Part shown: piece by piece, positions 10,531-23,094 of the stretch
Numbering within the stretch: position 1 is the first letter of the stretch
How the letters are laid out: every line of letters begins with the position of its first letter
NCBI GenBank assembly: GCA_020742395.1
Contig: DYWZ01000059.1
Span: forward strand, 1-64,000
Source of the DNA: Enterococcus columbae
GTDB taxonomy: Bacteria; Bacillota; Bacilli; Lactobacillales; Enterococcaceae
Direction of reading: 5' to 3'
Length of the DNA stretch: 64,000 nt
Program-made: the position numbers and the translations under genes
Notes under the pieces: generated by a model
Told to the model about the DNA's origin: nothing
Seen by the model: the letters and a program-made list of their open reading frames with translations, nothing else
Database searches by the model: none

Positions 10531-13329
10531 TTAAGCTTCAAAACCTTCAGCAACTGCTTCTGGGAATTCTGCTTCAACAACTTGCGCACAATGATGACAA
10601 ACATGTGGCATTGCTGGATGATTGCTTAATTCAGCTTTCATTTGACGGCAACGATCACAAACTTCACCTTCAGCGCGTTCAACTAAAATAGCGACATCTT
10701 CAAATTGAGTAGCATTAGCTGGTGCACTTTGATGGTTTTCTTTAGCAATAGTAAAGAAATCAGGTGACACGATTAAGATTTGTGATAAGTTTGCATTTAA
10801 GCTTTCTAATAACACGCGAACTTGTTCACTTGGATAAATCGTTACTTTCGCTTCCATTGATTTACCAATTAATTTTTCGTTTCGAGCATTTTCTAAAGCT
10901 TTTAAGACATTATCTCTAAAGTCCATGAAAGATTGCCACATATCTAATAATTCTGCTTGATTTGCATATTCTTGATATGCAGGGAATTCAGCTAATTGCA
11001 CAAATTCCTCTTCTTCTTTTAGATAGCTCCAAATTTCTTCAGCAGTATGTGGGATAATTGGCGTTAATAATTTAGTCAAAGCAACTGCAATATCATAAAA
11101 GACCGTTTGCATACTACGACGTTCATAATTATCAGCCTCTTCAATATAAACCACGTCTTTTGCAAAATCTAAATAGAAGGCAGAAAGGTCAACAGTTAAG
11201 AAGTTAACAACTGTTCGATAAATATTTAAGAAATTATATTTGTCGTAGCCTTCATCTCGAATTTGTTTAATCGTTTGATTTAAGCGAACCATCATGTATT
11301 TATCTACTGAACGCAAATCTTCATAGGCAACGCGATTTTCTTTTGGATCAAAATCAGAAGTGTTAGCTAATAAGAAACGCATAGTGTTGCGGATTTTACG
11401 ATAAACTTCAGAAACTTGTGCTAGAATTTCCATTGATACGCGCACATCGGCTTCGTAGTCAACACTACTTACCCATAAACGTAAAATATCGGCACCCATT
11501 TGCTTGATAACTGTTTCAGGTACAATCGTATTACCTAATGATTTACTCATCTTGCGACCTTCACCATCTAAAATAAAGCCTTGTGATAATACTGCTTTAT
11601 ATGGGGCAACACCATTAATGGCTACACTAGTAGTAATACTTGAGTTAAACCAACCACGATATTGGTCAGAGCCTTCTAAGTACATATCCGCCGGGAAGCT
11701 TAATTCCTCACGTTGACGTAATACCCCTTCATGTGATGAACCAGAGTCAAACCAAACGTCCATGATATCTGTTTCTTTTGTAAAGAGACCATTTGGTGAG
11801 CCTGGATGAGTGAAGCCTTCAGGTAATAAATCTTTTGCTTCACGTTCAAACCATACACTTGAGCCATGTTCAGCAAACAATTGAGCAACGTGTTCGATGG
11901 TTTCTGGGGTCAAGATTTCTTCACCATTTTCAGCATAAAAGACAGGTAGTGGGACACCCCAAGCACGTTGACGAGAAATCACCCAATCCCCACGATCACG
12001 AATCATGTTATACAAACGAGTTTTACCCCATGGGATAATCCAATCTACTTTTTCTACTTCATCAAGAATATCTTGACGGAATTTATCAATTGAAGCAAAC
12101 CATTGTGGTGTCGCACGATAAATAACTGGTTTTTTCGTACGCCAGTCATGTGGATAGCTATGACTAAAGAAGTCTAATTTCAATAATGAGCCATTTTCTT
12201 CTAACATCTTAGTAATTACTGGATTTGCTTTATCATAAAACATGCCTTCAAAACCAGGAGCTTCATGAGTATAGCAACCACGACTATCTAATGGTGATAG
12301 AACCTCTAGACCATATTTCTTGCTGACAATATAGTCTTCTTCCCCGTGTCCAGGAGCAGTGTGAACCAAACCAGTACCTGCATCTAAAGTAACATGATCA
12401 CCTAACATCAATAATGAAGTACGTTCATAGAATGGATGTTGGGCGGTCATTAAATCTAAGGCTTGACCTTTAAATTCTTGTAATACTTCTACTTCTTGCC
12501 AACCAATTTCTTGACTAACAGTTTCTAATAATTCTTTAGCAACAACAAATTTGCGGCCATCTGCTTTAATTTGCACATAGTCAAAATCTGGATTAGCTGA
12601 AATTCCTAGGTTCGCCGGCAAGGTCCAAGGAGTCGTTGTCCAGATAATAAATGAAGTATCTGTATCTAATAAATCCTTACCATCTACTACTTTAAAGGCA
12701 ACATAAATGGATGGTGATTTTACATCATGATATTCAATTTCAGCTTCAGCTAGTGAAGATTCACTAGATGGTGACCAATAAATTGGTTTTAGACCTTTAT
12801 AGATATAGCCTTTTTCAGCCATTTTTCCGAATACACGGATTTGTGCTGCTTCATAATCGGGGGTTAGCGTGATATAAGGATGATTCCAATCACCAGAAAC
12901 CCCTAATCGTTTAAAATCAGCACGTTGTTTATCCACTTGTGATAAAGCATAATCATGACATAATTGACGATAAGCAACCATATCCATTTCTTTACGCTTG
13001 ATGCCTTGTTTCGCTAATACTTGTTCAATTGGTAAACCGTGTGTATCCCACCCAGGAACATATGGCGCACGAAAACCTGACATTGATTTTGAACGGACAA
13101 TAATATCTTTACTAATTTTATTTAACGCATGACCTAAATGAATGTTTCCGTTAGCATATGGAGGACCATCATGTAAAATAAAACTTGGTTTACCTTCATT
13201 TAGTTTTTGACGTTGATTGTATAAATCTTGTTCATCCCATTCTTGTTGCCACTGTGCTTCACGTGTTGGTAAATTACCACGCATTGGAAAGCCAGTTTTT
13301 CCAAGATGTAAAGTTTCTTTTAACTTCAT
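10531..13329 (-). CDS. ileS: Isoleucyl-tRNA synthetase
   Basis: HIGH-like [17 protein letters not shown]-terminal zinc CDRCR/CHHC; start [21 protein letters not shown]. Confidence 0.97.
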   Translation of the reverse strand: MKLKETLHLGKTGFPMRGNLPTREAQWQQEWDEQDLYNQRQKLNEGKPSFILHDGPPYANGNIHLGHALNKISKDIIVRSKSMSGFRAPYVPGWDTHGLPIEQVLAKQGIKRKEMDMVAYRQLCHDYALSQVDKQRADFKRLGVSGDWNHPYITLTPDYEAAQIRVFGKMAEKGYIYKGLKPIYWSPSSESSLAEAEIEYHDVKSPSIYVAFKVVDGKDLLDTDTSFIIWTTTPWTLPANLGISANPDFDYVQIKADGRKFVVAKELLETVSQEIGWQEVEVLQEFKGQALDLMTAQHPFYERTSLLMLGDHVTLDAGTGLVHTAPGHGEEDYIVSKKYGLEVLSPLDSRGCYTHEAPGFEGMFYDKANPVITKMLEENGSLLKLDFFSHSYPHDWRTKKPVIYRATPQWFASIDKFRQDILDEVEKVDWIIPWGKTRLYNMIRDRGDWVISRQRAWGVPLPVFYAENGEEILTPETIEHVAQLFAEHGSSVWFEREAKDLLPEGFTHPGSPNGLFTKETDIMDVWFDSGSSHEGVLRQREELSFPADMYLEGSDQYRGWFNSSITTSVAINGVAPYKAVLSQGFILDGEGRKMSKSLGNTIVPETVIKQMGADILRLWVSSVDYEADVRVSMEILAQVSEVYRKIRNTMRFLLANTSDFDPKENRVAYEDLRSVDKYMMVRLNQTIKQIRDEGYDKYNFLNIYRTVVNFLTVDLSAFYLDFAKDVVYIEEADNYERRSMQTVFYDIAVALTKLLTPIIPHTAEEIWSYLKEEEEFVQLAEFPAYQEYANQAELLDMWQSFMDFRDNVLKALENARNEKLIGKSMEAKVTIYPSEQVRVLLESLNANLSQILIVSPDFFTIAKENHQSAPANATQFEDVAILVERAEGEVCDRCRQMKAELSNHPAMPHVCHHCAQVVEAEFPEAVAEGFEA

Positions 13330-13377
13330 TTTTTTCGCTCCTTTAATTTTTTTAATCAATCAGCACAATTTTTAGAT

Positions 13378-13605
13378 AAAAAAAAGCCCGTCTCCTATAA
13401 CAGGGACGAGCGAGATCGTGGTACCACCCAAAATTTGAAGATTTCTCTTCCTTTATCATCATAACGCGATGTAACGTCTATCTCTACTATGCTTTTCAAG
13501 ACAGAAGATTCATGGATGATCTGACGAATAACAGGGTTTACCGATCTTCCACCACCATCGGCTCGCTAATAAAATATTATCCGTTTTTCTGTTCCACACT
13601 ATTCT
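13378..13605 (-). promoter_or_regulatory. T-box leader of ileS
   Basis: Minus strand GGGTGGTACCACGATCTCGCTCGTCCCTGTTATAGGAGACGGGCTTTTTT (T-box plus terminator); upstream Stem I-like region with candidate ATC specifier. Confidence 0.92.
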
Positions 13606-13612
13606 AAATAGA

Positions 13613-14281
13613 TTATTCTTCAATTGATTGATCTGGTGTTTCTTGAGTTGAAACTTCTATTTCAGAGTTTACTGCATTTTCATTTTCATTGTCAAGTGTT
13701 TCAGCTAAAACTTCGCGAATGACAGTTGAGCTATCTGGTACATAACTTGAAAATGGCGCTAAAATTTCATCCCATTCAGGACTTTTCACTTCTTGTAACT
13801 GGGTTTCTAATTTTAACAATAAGCTATTGTAAAACACGCGTGTCTTCTTCTTCAAGTCGTTGGTTTCTAAAGCTAACTGACGTGCATTTTGTGTTGCAGC
13901 AGACAAAATCTCTTTGGCTTTTTCTTCAGCTGCATTGGTAATTTGAAAGGCACGTTGTTCAGCACTTGCGACCAATTCAGTTGCTTTATTTTGCGCAGAA
14001 GTCAATAACACTTCAGATTCTTTATTCGCACTTGATTTGACCTTGTCAGCGGTATCCTGTGCGACAATAATTGATTGATTTAAGGCATCTTTTAATTCGT
14101 TGAAATATGCTAATTTTTCTTCGGCGTGCTTTAAGGCTTTTTCTAACTCGCGATTTTTTTGTACAGCAAGTTCATAATCGCGTGCGACTAAGGCTAGAAA
14201 ATCTAACACATCATCTTTGTCATAACCACGCATTTTTACTGGAAAATCTTTATTTGAAATATCTAATGGAGTTAATGTCAT
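13613..14281 (-). CDS. divIVA: Cell-division initiation protein DivIVA
   Basis: MTLTPLDISNKDFPVKMRGYDKDDVLDFL plus coiled coil; adjacent to ylmH. Confidence 0.95.
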   Translation of the reverse strand: MTLTPLDISNKDFPVKMRGYDKDDVLDFLALVARDYELAVQKNRELEKALKHAEEKLAYFNELKDALNQSIIVAQDTADKVKSSANKESEVLLTSAQNKATELVASAEQRAFQITNAAEEKAKEILSAATQNARQLALETNDLKKKTRVFYNSLLLKLETQLQEVKSPEWDEILAPFSSYVPDSSTVIREVLAETLDNENENAVNSEIEVSTQETPDQSIEE

Positions 14282-14299
14282 TATTGCCACCTCTTTATT

Positions 14300-15082
14300 T
14301 TATTTACGTAATACACCCAATAATAAACGAATTTTTTCCTTTTTAGTCGTACCTTCAAGCGAACGAATCTGTAAACGACCAAAACCTCTTATTGATACAA
14401 TATCAAGCAAATCAAGCGTAAAATCAGAACGATTCATCTCTACCCAATTTAATTTCACTTTTCCCGATTCAATCAGTTGCTTTGAACGTTGACGTGAGAT
14501 ATTAAAAACACTAGAAATCACAACATCTACTCTTAAAGAACTAACGGTGGTTTGTTCTGTCGTCCATTCATCTTTAGGAATAAGTAAATCAGTATATTTT
14601 AGCAGCTCTAATCGTGCAGAAATTTTACCAATTTTGTCAATTTGTAGTTGAACATAATTACTAACTTCTTTAGTCAATAGTACTTGCCAACGTTCACCAT
14701 CAGAAATAATATCTCCAAAAGCTGAACGTTTTAATCCTGTACCTAAAAGCGTGCCTAAAATTTTGCCGTGACTTAAGGTTGCAAATTTTTTAGGATAATT
14801 GATTTCAAATAATTCAATTTCAAAATCATCTTGTGTTGGTTCAAAATAATCAGGATAGATTAAACAACGTACACGCTCAGCTTTTTCATAACCGCCATAA
14901 AAACGAAAAGCTAAATCAGAATTTTGCCGCACTAGTGTTTCTAAAATATAAGCCTGTCTTGGATCTAAAAAATCGGTCAGTAGTGGTGCATATTGCATCT
15001 CAACTTTTTCTAACCATTCCTCAACATTGTCAATAAAAGGGCGCTCGTCATCCCGAAAATGTTGGTAAACATTAACGTTCAT
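14300..15082 (-). CDS. ylmH: S4-domain RNA-binding protein YlmH
   Basis: C-terminal S4 domain (VDVVISSVFNISRQRSKQLIESGKVKLNW); dcw-flanking synteny. Confidence 0.9.
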   Translation of the reverse strand: MNVNVYQHFRDDERPFIDNVEEWLEKVEMQYAPLLTDFLDPRQAYILETLVRQNSDLAFRFYGGYEKAERVRCLIYPDYFEPTQDDFEIELFEINYPKKFATLSHGKILGTLLGTGLKRSAFGDIISDGERWQVLLTKEVSNYVQLQIDKIGKISARLELLKYTDLLIPKDEWTTEQTTVSSLRVDVVISSVFNISRQRSKQLIESGKVKLNWVEMNRSDFTLDLLDIVSIRGFGRLQIRSLEGTTKKEKIRLLLGVLRK

Positions 15083-15101
15083 CTTAGCTCCCTCCTAACT
15101 T

Positions 15102-15373
15102 TTAATTTACTAAAAATAATACGATACGAATAATTGTTTGACTAGCTAATTGCAAAACAATTACTGCAAACAAAATAGTAAAATCAACTGGCCCAAAGTG
15201 TAATTTGACCCGATCAAAAATACTCAAATATGGTTCACATATTTTACTTAAAAATCGACCAAATGCCGAATCATAAGCTCCTGGAAACCAGGATAATAAA
15301 GCATAAATAACTAGCAATGTTGTATATAAATATACTGCATCACTAAATAAACTCAGTAATTGATAGATAATGA
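15102..15373 (-). CDS. ylmG: YggT/YlmG-family membrane protein; probable non-canonical start
   Basis: Homologous sequence continues upstream of the TTG at 15317 as IIIYQLLSLFSDAVYLYTTLLVIYALLSWFPGAYDSAFG. The upstream frame has no ATG/GTG/TTG; AAGGAGG precedes an ATC codon by about 8 nt. Confidence 0.75.
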
Positions 15374-15387
15374 TAGGCTTAGCCTCC

Positions 15388-16023
15388 TTATTGAATCTCC
15401 AACATACTTGTATCCATTAATGATTGAGCCGTACCGTCAATTTCAACGCCTTGCGCTGTGCAAAGGAAAATTTCATTACCCACACGTTTAATATCTCCGT
15501 TTTGAGCATAAACTGTCCCAGTCAAGAAATCTACAATTCGTCGTGCTTGATATTCTTCGATTTGATGGAAGTTAATTAATACTGACTCCCCATTCATAAT
15601 GTGTTTAGCAATCTTCATTGCTTCAGAATATGCACGTGGTTCAATAATAATAATTTTATTACCTTGATTATTCTTCGTAGCACTTATCTTAGGACTACGC
15701 GCACTTCTTTGTTGCATAGATACCACATTTTGCTGCTGATAATTTGGTGTTGCAACTTCCTTCGTACGCTGATTCATTTCTGATTGATTAAACGTCCCTG
15801 CATTTGCAGTTGTTTGTGATGCAGTAGGTCGTCTATAATTTGTACTTCTTGGTGCCTGCTGATAGGCGTTTTGAGTTGATGTATGTGTTGAAGGATTTAC
15901 TTTATTGGTAATTGGCTTTTGGACTGGTCGTTCATCTGCCGATTCCATTTCTTCATATTCATCATACTCATAATCATCATCGCCCATTCCAAAAAATGTG
16001 GAAATACGATCAAAAATTCCCAT
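15388..16023 (-). CDS. sepF: Cell-division protein SepF
   Basis: MGIFDRISTFFGMGDDDYEYDEYEE...; C-terminal SepF domain. Confidence 0.93.
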   Translation of the reverse strand: MGIFDRISTFFGMGDDDYEYDEYEEMESADERPVQKPITNKVNPSTHTSTQNAYQQAPRSTNYRRPTASQTTANAGTFNQSEMNQRTKEVATPNYQQQNVVSMQQRSARSPKISATKNNQGNKIIIIEPRAYSEAMKIAKHIMNGESVLINFHQIEEYQARRIVDFLTGTVYAQNGDIKRVGNEIFLCTAQGVEIDGTAQSLMDTSMLEIQ

Positions 16024-16044
16024 GCAAATGCCTCCTTTCAAAAA

Positions 16045-16722
16045 TTATCTAAACAAAGCTGTTCCCACTCGAACATAAGTTGCTCCTTGACTAATTGCAA
16101 TAGGATAATCGTTAGACATTCCCATGCTTAACTCTAAACAAGGAGCATGTTTGAACTTGAGATTTGCTATCTGCTTTTGAATTAGATGTAATTTTTTGAA
16201 AATCTCACGTTGTTCTTGCTCGGTAGATTCAAATGGTGCCATGGTCATCAATCCGATTACTTGGATTTGTGTATGTTCAGCTAATGAACGAATAAAATGT
16301 TCTACCTCTTCTGGAGAAATTCCATGTTTACTCTCTTCACCTGATACATTCACTTCTACAAAACACTTTATGACTTTTTCCGCCCTCTTTTGAATTTCGT
16401 CTGCTAAGCGCAAACTGTCCAAAGCGTGAAAATAATCAATTTCATTAATTACATCCTTTACCTTACGACGTTGCAAATTACCAATAAAGTGCCAACGAAC
16501 CTCTGGATAAGCTTGTAACGCTTCTTTTTTAGCCAAAAACTTATCGACTCGATTTTCAGCACAATGTAATTGACCTAAACGAATCAATGATTCAGTTACC
16601 TTAGCATCTACTGTCTTAGTGACAGCCACTAAAGTAACTGCATCATTTGCACGATTCGCTAGTGCACATGCTTCATGAATGGTTTGTTGTACTTGTGCCA
16701 AATTTTCCTGAATCATCTGCAA
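16045..16722 (-). CDS. yggS: YggS-family PLP homeostasis protein
   Basis: VAVTKTVDAKV, HFIGNLQRRK, LSMGMSNDYPIAI motifs. Confidence 0.93.
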   Translation of the reverse strand: MQMIQENLAQVQQTIHEACALANRANDAVTLVAVTKTVDAKVTESLIRLGQLHCAENRVDKFLAKKEALQAYPEVRWHFIGNLQRRKVKDVINEIDYFHALDSLRLADEIQKRAEKVIKCFVEVNVSGEESKHGISPEEVEHFIRSLAEHTQIQVIGLMTMAPFESTEQEQREIFKKLHLIQKQIANLKFKHAPCLELSMGMSNDYPIAISQGATYVRVGTALFR

Positions 16723-16741
16723 CTAGCTCCTTTACTTTTTA

Positions 16742-17983
16742 TTAGTTATTGCGTTTGCGACGGAAGAATGGTGGTGTGCTTAATTCATCATCAGTCGTTT
16801 TATTTACTTCTTCACGATTGAATGTTTCAAATTCACGTTTTTCAACATTTTCAAATTGGCTTTCATCAACTTTTGGACGAACATTTTGTTCTTTACGAAT
16901 ATCCCAGTCTCCAAATGAATTTTCTTCCGTTGCTGGACGTGTTTGATCTAAATCAATGGTTGGTTTAGGTTGTGTCGTATGAATTTGGCTGACACGATGA
17001 CTACGTGAAGCGCCATTTTCCTTCTTACTTGGATCAATTCCTGTAGCGATAACTGTTACACGAATTTCATCACCTAATTCTTCATTAATTGAAGTACCCA
17101 AGATAATATTTACGTCTCCACTAGCAGCATGAGCTACAATATCAGCAGCATCTTGAGCTTCAAATAAGGTCATATCTAAACCACCTGTAATATTTAATAG
17201 TACTTGTTCAGCACCATCAATTGAGGTTTCTAATAATGGAGAAGAAATTGCACGTTTAGTTGCTTCAATCACGCGTTCTTCACCACTAGCAACACCAATA
17301 CCCATCAAAGCAGTTCCTTGGTTAGCCATCACTGTTTTCACATCAGCAAAGTCAAGATTTACATAACCAGGTGCAGTAATTAAATCAGAAATACCTTGTA
17401 CACCTTGACGTAATACATTATCAGCTTCACGGAAAGCTTGTAACATTGGTGTCTTTTTATCAACGATTTCTAATAAACGATTATTTGAGATGATTAACAA
17501 AGTATCTACATTTTCTTTTAATTTAGCGATACCTTCTGCTGCATAACGGCCACGTTTTGGTCCTTCAAAAGTAAATGGACGGGTTACAACACCGACAGTT
17601 AAAGCACCTAATTCTTTAGCAATACGAGCCACGATTGGTGCAGCACCAGTACCTGTTCCACCACCCATACCAGCAGTGATGAAGACCATATCCGCACCTT
17701 CTAATGATTCACGAATCGCTTCTTCGCTTTCTTCAGCAGCTTTTTGACCCACTTCTGGTTGAGAACCAGCTCCTAAACCACGTGTAAATTTAGGACCTAA
17801 TTGAATGACCGTTTCAGCCTTAGAATTTTGTAAAGCTTGCACATCAGTATTAACAGTAATAAATTCAACGCCTTTAACGTTTTCTTCAATCATACGGTTA
17901 ACGGCATTTCCACCACCGCCACCAACACCGATGACTTTAATGACAGCACCAGTATTTACGCTGTTATCAATTGAAAATTCCAT
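16742..17983 (-). CDS. ftsZ: Cell-division protein FtsZ
   Basis: Tubulin signature GGGTGTG; full length. Confidence 0.98.
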   Translation of the reverse strand: MEFSIDNSVNTGAVIKVIGVGGGGGNAVNRMIEENVKGVEFITVNTDVQALQNSKAETVIQLGPKFTRGLGAGSQPEVGQKAAEESEEAIRESLEGADMVFITAGMGGGTGTGAAPIVARIAKELGALTVGVVTRPFTFEGPKRGRYAAEGIAKLKENVDTLLIISNNRLLEIVDKKTPMLQAFREADNVLRQGVQGISDLITAPGYVNLDFADVKTVMANQGTALMGIGVASGEERVIEATKRAISSPLLETSIDGAEQVLLNITGGLDMTLFEAQDAADIVAHAASGDVNIILGTSINEELGDEIRVTVIATGIDPSKKENGASRSHRVSQIHTTQPKPTIDLDQTRPATEENSFGDWDIRKEQNVRPKVDESQFENVEKREFETFNREEVNKTTDDELSTPPFFRRKRNN

Positions 17984-18007
17984 AATATTTATTTACCTCC
18001 TAACAAA

Positions 18008-19351
18008 TTAATCAAAAAAGTTTGAGAAGAAATGTTTAATCTTGTCAGTGACGTTACTTTCTTCTTTTGGTTCTTGTTCTTCATAATATGAAGTAGTTTC
18101 TGGTTCTTCATAAGTTTGTTCATAAACAGGTTCTTGGGCGACAACTTGTTGTACAGCCGGTTGAATAGTTGTTGTGGTAGTGACCTTTTCACCTGTAATA
18201 GCTGATACTACGACCTGTGTAATATCACTCATATTTGCTGAATATTCTACTAAACTAATCACATTTGTAAAGACTGGATTTCTCAAGCCCATGTGATTTG
18301 GTACATGTAGTTTAACTGGTACACCAAGAATTTCCTGTGCTAAATCAACAACCCCAGGTAGACTAGCTGCTCCACCAGTTAATACAACGCCACCAGGTAA
18401 AGCTAAGGCATCAATTTCATCTAAAACATCTTTGGCTTTAGTAAAGATTTGCTCCATACGTGCTTCGATGATTTCTGATAAATAACGTTCATCAATTTTA
18501 ACTGGCTCAGCTTTACCAATTACATCAACCGGAAATTCTTCACTAGCTGAAGTACGGGCTGGATAAGCATCACCATAATTAATTTTTAGAGCCTCTGCAT
18601 TATTAAATGAAGTATTTAAAACTGTAGAGATATCTCTAGTAACAAATTCGCCACCTTCTTGATTAACGTGGGTAAATTTCAATTGTTTATCATGCATAAC
18701 GGCCGTTGTTGTTTGACCACCACCGATATCCATTACGATTGTACCAAAATCTTTTTCACCATCAGATAAAATAGATTCAGTTAAGGCAAGTGGCGTAATC
18801 ACTGTTTGACCAATAACTAAGCCAGCTTTTTCGACACATTTGCGAATATTATGGATAATCGTCTTAGGTCCTGTAAACATCATACCATACATCTCTAAGC
18901 GTACACCAATCATACCACGTGGATCTTTGATGCCTTCAAAGCCATCAACTGTAAATTCTTGTGGTAAGACAGCAATGATTTGTCTTTCTGGTGGAACTGA
19001 ACGTACCAAAGCCGCCGAAGCTACATTACGTACATCCTCACTAGTAATTTCTTTTGAATCATTGTTTACCGCAATCATTCCTTGGCAGTTTTCAACTTCT
19101 AATAGATTTGCTGGAATACCAACATTGACTGTACGAATTTGAATTCCTGCTTTTTCTTCTGCTTGTGCCACTGCACGTTTAATTGCTTGAACCGTCTTTT
19201 CAATATCAACAATAATTCCGCGATTGATTCCTTCTGATTTTGCGTTCCCGACACCGATAATGTTCATTTGGCTATCAACATATTCTGCGACAACGACTTT
19301 TACTGATGTCGTACCAATATCAAGCCCGACATAAATTCCCGTTTTTGCCAT
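18008..19351 (-). CDS. ftsA: Cell-division protein FtsA
   Basis: Actin-like ATPase, GLDIGTTSVK; C-terminal amphipathic DKIKHFFSNFFD. Confidence 0.97.
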   Translation of the reverse strand: MAKTGIYVGLDIGTTSVKVVVAEYVDSQMNIIGVGNAKSEGINRGIIVDIEKTVQAIKRAVAQAEEKAGIQIRTVNVGIPANLLEVENCQGMIAVNNDSKEITSEDVRNVASAALVRSVPPERQIIAVLPQEFTVDGFEGIKDPRGMIGVRLEMYGMMFTGPKTIIHNIRKCVEKAGLVIGQTVITPLALTESILSDGEKDFGTIVMDIGGGQTTTAVMHDKQLKFTHVNQEGGEFVTRDISTVLNTSFNNAEALKINYGDAYPARTSASEEFPVDVIGKAEPVKIDERYLSEIIEARMEQIFTKAKDVLDEIDALALPGGVVLTGGAASLPGVVDLAQEILGVPVKLHVPNHMGLRNPVFTNVISLVEYSANMSDITQVVVSAITGEKVTTTTTIQPAVQQVVAQEPVYEQTYEEPETTSYYEEQEPKEESNVTDKIKHFFSNFFD

Positions 19352-19517
19352 GGATGGGGCTCCCTCCTAATTTTTAACTATCAATAGAACTCTTTTGTTC
19401 TTAATAACTTTTTTGAGTTTTCACTGTTACCAATTCTAACACATTTGTACCACTTTTAAAAAGTAGCTAGCAAGAAATTATACAAAAAAAGCGCTAAATT
19501 ATCAAATTTTTTTAAAT

Positions 19518-20582
19518 TTACTCGGTTGTGGCTGATGAATCAGTCGACTCAGTGGAATCAGTGCTACTTTCACTTGAGCTTGGATAAGGGTAACTAAAAA
19601 TTCCGACTTCCATATCAATGACACCTGGTGAGGTCAAATTAGCAGCTACCTGTGCATAATAGGGCATTCTTTGAACCAATTGATTGCGATTAATTAAGAC
19701 TTGATTGCCATCATTCATTATCAAGGTCAACAGCTCATCATTATCACTTCTTGGTGTAGATTTAATTTGCGAAATACTTTGTTTAATTTCTTGAGATAAG
19801 CGATGGTAAGCTTTTAAGGTTTTTAAAATATTCTTTTGACTTTTAAATCCTTCTAAAATGGGATAATTCGCCTGTGGTTGATCAGTTTTTTGATCAATAA
19901 CCTTACCATTTTCTAAAATTGTATAATAATGATTATCTTTTAGTAGATAGGCTACTTCTGGATATTCTTTAATTTTAATTTTAAAATGATTTAAATGCGT
20001 AATGCTTACATCCACCGATTTGATCCAAGAGGATAATTGTTTAACTTTGGCTTCATTTTTTGAGCGTTTAAAATATTGTTCCCACAACGGATCTCCAATT
20101 TTAAATTGGGCTTGATGAATGATTGCTTGGGACTCGACCTCATGATTACCACTTACTTCGACTTTTGATAACTGGCCAAGTGGAGAAATATAATAAAGAC
20201 AAAAAATCAATGGAACCAATAGTATCCCTACAATTAAACCTAATCGACGATAAAGTTTTTTTTGTCGATAATCCTTCATTTTAGGTAATTTATCAGAAAA
20301 GCTAACTTTGAGATTTTCTGGTTGATTCTCTAGCTTTTGCTCTTGTGTAAAAGTATTTTCTTGATCGATTGGTTGATCTGATAAATCGTTTGTCTCTTCG
20401 GTTTTATCATCATTAGTCATTTCGTCTTTTTTAGCCATGATTTCATCCATCAATCGCTTTTCTTCCAAATAACGCTGATGGGCTTTTTGCCAAGGAGTCT
20501 GTTCTTTTTTCGACTCATCCAAATGATGATGCTTTTGCACCTTTTTTGCTGAATTTTTCGTTTTCTTAGTAATGGTATTCAC
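19518..20582 (-). CDS. divIB: Cell-division protein DivIB/FtsQ
   Basis: Single TM plus POTRA domain; synteny between ftsA and murG. Confidence 0.9.
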   Translation of the reverse strand: MNTITKKTKNSAKKVQKHHHLDESKKEQTPWQKAHQRYLEEKRLMDEIMAKKDEMTNDDKTEETNDLSDQPIDQENTFTQEQKLENQPENLKVSFSDKLPKMKDYRQKKLYRRLGLIVGILLVPLIFCLYYISPLGQLSKVEVSGNHEVESQAIIHQAQFKIGDPLWEQYFKRSKNEAKVKQLSSWIKSVDVSITHLNHFKIKIKEYPEVAYLLKDNHYYTILENGKVIDQKTDQPQANYPILEGFKSQKNILKTLKAYHRLSQEIKQSISQIKSTPRSDNDELLTLIMNDGNQVLINRNQLVQRMPYYAQVAANLTSPGVIDMEVGIFSYPYPSSSESSTDSTESTDSSATTE

Positions 20583-21695
20583 CTACTTTGAATTAGAATA
20601 TTCATTCATTAAGTTTTGTACAATATGATAAAGACGCTCAGAAGCATCCGTAATTCCTTGAGCTTTAGAGGCTTTAGCCATTGCTTTTTGTCTAGAAGCA
20701 TTATTCATAATTTCATCGATAGCAGATACTAAACGTGAACCGGTTAACTCACCATCAGCAATCACCATAGCTGCGCCCACTTTTTCTAAACTTTTCGCAT
20801 TTTTAGTTTGATGATCATTGGTTACATACGGACTAGGAATTAAAATAGCCGGTAAGCCCAATGCTGTCAATTCTGCGATAGAAGTAGCGCCTGCACGACC
20901 AATGAGTAAATCACAATTTCCCATTACTTCAGCCATGTTATGGATATACGGTTGAATACTAATATTTTTAAAAGCATCTTTTGACATACCAATTTCTTCT
21001 TCAATTTGTCGGTAGTAACGTTCACCAGAAGCGTATAAAACCTGATAATCACGTTTAGCCAACTCAGGTAATGCCGCGATAACCGCCTGATTGATTTTCA
21101 ATGCTCCTTGACTACCACCAAAAATTAAAACTGTTGGCACACTTGGTTTCAAACTATATTGACTTAAAACATCCGAACGTTCAATTCCTTGCATTTCTTG
21201 AGCACGTGGATTACCAACTAAAACGGTCTTGCTAAGTGGAAAATACTGACCAGCATCTGAAAATACGATCCCCACCTTATCTACAAAACGCGATAAAAAT
21301 TTATTGGTTATCCCTGGCACACTATTTTGTTCATGCACAATCGTTGGAATCTTTAAGCGACTAGCAGCATAAACAACCGCTCCAGAAACATAACCACCTG
21401 TGCCAATGACCACATCTGGTTGAAATTCTTTTAAAATCTTCTTGGCTTGGCGATAGCTTTTTAAAAACAAATGAATGGTTTTGAAGTTGTCCAATGATAG
21501 GCTACGTTTAAATCCTTGAATTTCTAAAGTTTTAAATGCTAAGCCTGTTTGCGGAATAATTTTGTTTTCTAATCCTCTTTTCCCACCAATATACATAAAT
21601 TGACAGCTATCATCTATTGATTGGACATATTTAATAAAGGCTAGTGCCGGATAAATATGCCCACCCGTGCCGCCACCAGTAACTAAAATTTTCAT
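20583..21695 (-). CDS. murG: UDP-GlcNAc:lipid I transferase
   Basis: [20 protein letters not shown]. Confidence 0.97.
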   Translation of the reverse strand: MKILVTGGGTGGHIYPALAFIKYVQSIDDSCQFMYIGGKRGLENKIIPQTGLAFKTLEIQGFKRSLSLDNFKTIHLFLKSYRQAKKILKEFQPDVVIGTGGYVSGAVVYAASRLKIPTIVHEQNSVPGITNKFLSRFVDKVGIVFSDAGQYFPLSKTVLVGNPRAQEMQGIERSDVLSQYSLKPSVPTVLIFGGSQGALKINQAVIAALPELAKRDYQVLYASGERYYRQIEEEIGMSKDAFKNISIQPYIHNMAEVMGNCDLLIGRAGATSIAELTALGLPAILIPSPYVTNDHQTKNAKSLEKVGAAMVIADGELTGSRLVSAIDEIMNNASRQKAMAKASKAQGITDASERLYHIVQNLMNEYSNSK

Positions 21696-21726
21696 ACTTA
21701 TCCTCTTTCAATAATTTTTTTATCTA

Positions 21727-23091
21727 TTATAATTGATTGACTGCATCCATAAATTTTTGGCCTCTAATTTCAAAATTAGGATATTGGTCCCAACTAGCAT
21801 TTGCTGGTGATAACAAGACAATGTCCCCAGCTGTTGCTTTTTCTTTAGCTAGGTAGGCACCTGCTATTACATCTTCAACTATTGAAATATCTTTTACGCC
21901 TGCTTGTTGAGCAGCTTGTTGCAACTTTTCTTTCGTTTCACCAAATAAAATAATTGCTTTTAATCCTTGTAAGGTTGGTACTAAAGCATCAAAGCTATTG
22001 CCTCGATCTAATCCACCCGCTAATAAGATGACTTTACTACGATCAAAACCAGCTAAAGCTTTTTGCGTGGCTAAAATATTTGTAGCTTTTGAATCATTAT
22101 AATATTTTACCCCAGATACTTCACGAACAAACTGGGTGCGGTGAGCGACACCGTGAAAGTTTTTTAAGGCCATGGCAATCGCTTTAGTTTCTTGATTTTG
22201 TAATTTTCCTACCGCAATCGCAGCTAAGGCATTTTCAATATTATGTTTACCAGGAACTCCTAATTCATCAGCCATCATGATAAACTCTTCTTGATAGTAC
22301 AGACCACCTTCATAAAGATATGCCCCAGCAACTTTTTCTTCAGTTGAAAATGGAATCACTTGGGCCTTAGTTGTTTTAGCCAACTCTCTGATTTCAACTT
22401 GTTGCCAATTCAACACTAAATAATCTTGTTCGTTCATATTTTTTTGTAAACGCCACTTAGATTGTACATAATCTGTACGATCACCATGATAGTCTAGGTG
22501 CGCTTCATATAGATTGGTAATCACACCAATATGTGGATGGAAGGTATCAATGCCTTTTAATTGAAAACTTGATAGTTCCATAACTAACACATCGTCAGCT
22601 GTAGCCTCACAAGCAACACTACTTGCTGGAAAACCAATGTTACCGGCTAAGCGTGCTTGGCCTTTTTTTCGATTTTGATTGAGTACTTCAGCAATCATAG
22701 TCGTCGTCGTTGTTTTACCATTAGTTCCAGTAATACCGATGATTGGTGCTTGTGAAACTAAATAGGCCAATTCTACTTCGGTAATAATCGGAATATTTAA
22801 TTCTTGCGCTCGTTTAACCATCGCTTGATGATACGGAATTCCTGGATTTTTTACCATTAAGCTAAATCCTTCATCTAACAATTCAATTGGATGACTACCG
22901 GTAATTACAGTAATCCCTAATTCTAATAATTCTTGCGCCTCAGGATTTTCGTTAAAAGGTTTTCCGTCATTAACGGTAACAAGTGCACCCAAATTGTGTA
23001 ACAATTTGGCCGCACTTACTCCACTTTTAGCTAGTCCTAGGACTAGTATTTTTTGATTATTTAATTGATTGACTGATTTCATAATTTTCAT
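21727..23091 (-). CDS. murD: UDP-MurNAc-L-Ala:D-Glu ligase
   Basis: [14 protein letters not shown]; synteny. Confidence 0.97.
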   Translation of the reverse strand: MKIMKSVNQLNNQKILVLGLAKSGVSAAKLLHNLGALVTVNDGKPFNENPEAQELLELGITVITGSHPIELLDEGFSLMVKNPGIPYHQAMVKRAQELNIPIITEVELAYLVSQAPIIGITGTNGKTTTTTMIAEVLNQNRKKGQARLAGNIGFPASSVACEATADDVLVMELSSFQLKGIDTFHPHIGVITNLYEAHLDYHGDRTDYVQSKWRLQKNMNEQDYLVLNWQQVEIRELAKTTKAQVIPFSTEEKVAGAYLYEGGLYYQEEFIMMADELGVPGKHNIENALAAIAVGKLQNQETKAIAMALKNFHGVAHRTQFVREVSGVKYYNDSKATNILATQKALAGFDRSKVILLAGGLDRGNSFDALVPTLQGLKAIILFGETKEKLQQAAQQAGVKDISIVEDVIAGAYLAKEKATAGDIVLLSPANASWDQYPNFEIRGQKFMDAVNQL

Positions 23092-23094
23092 CTC

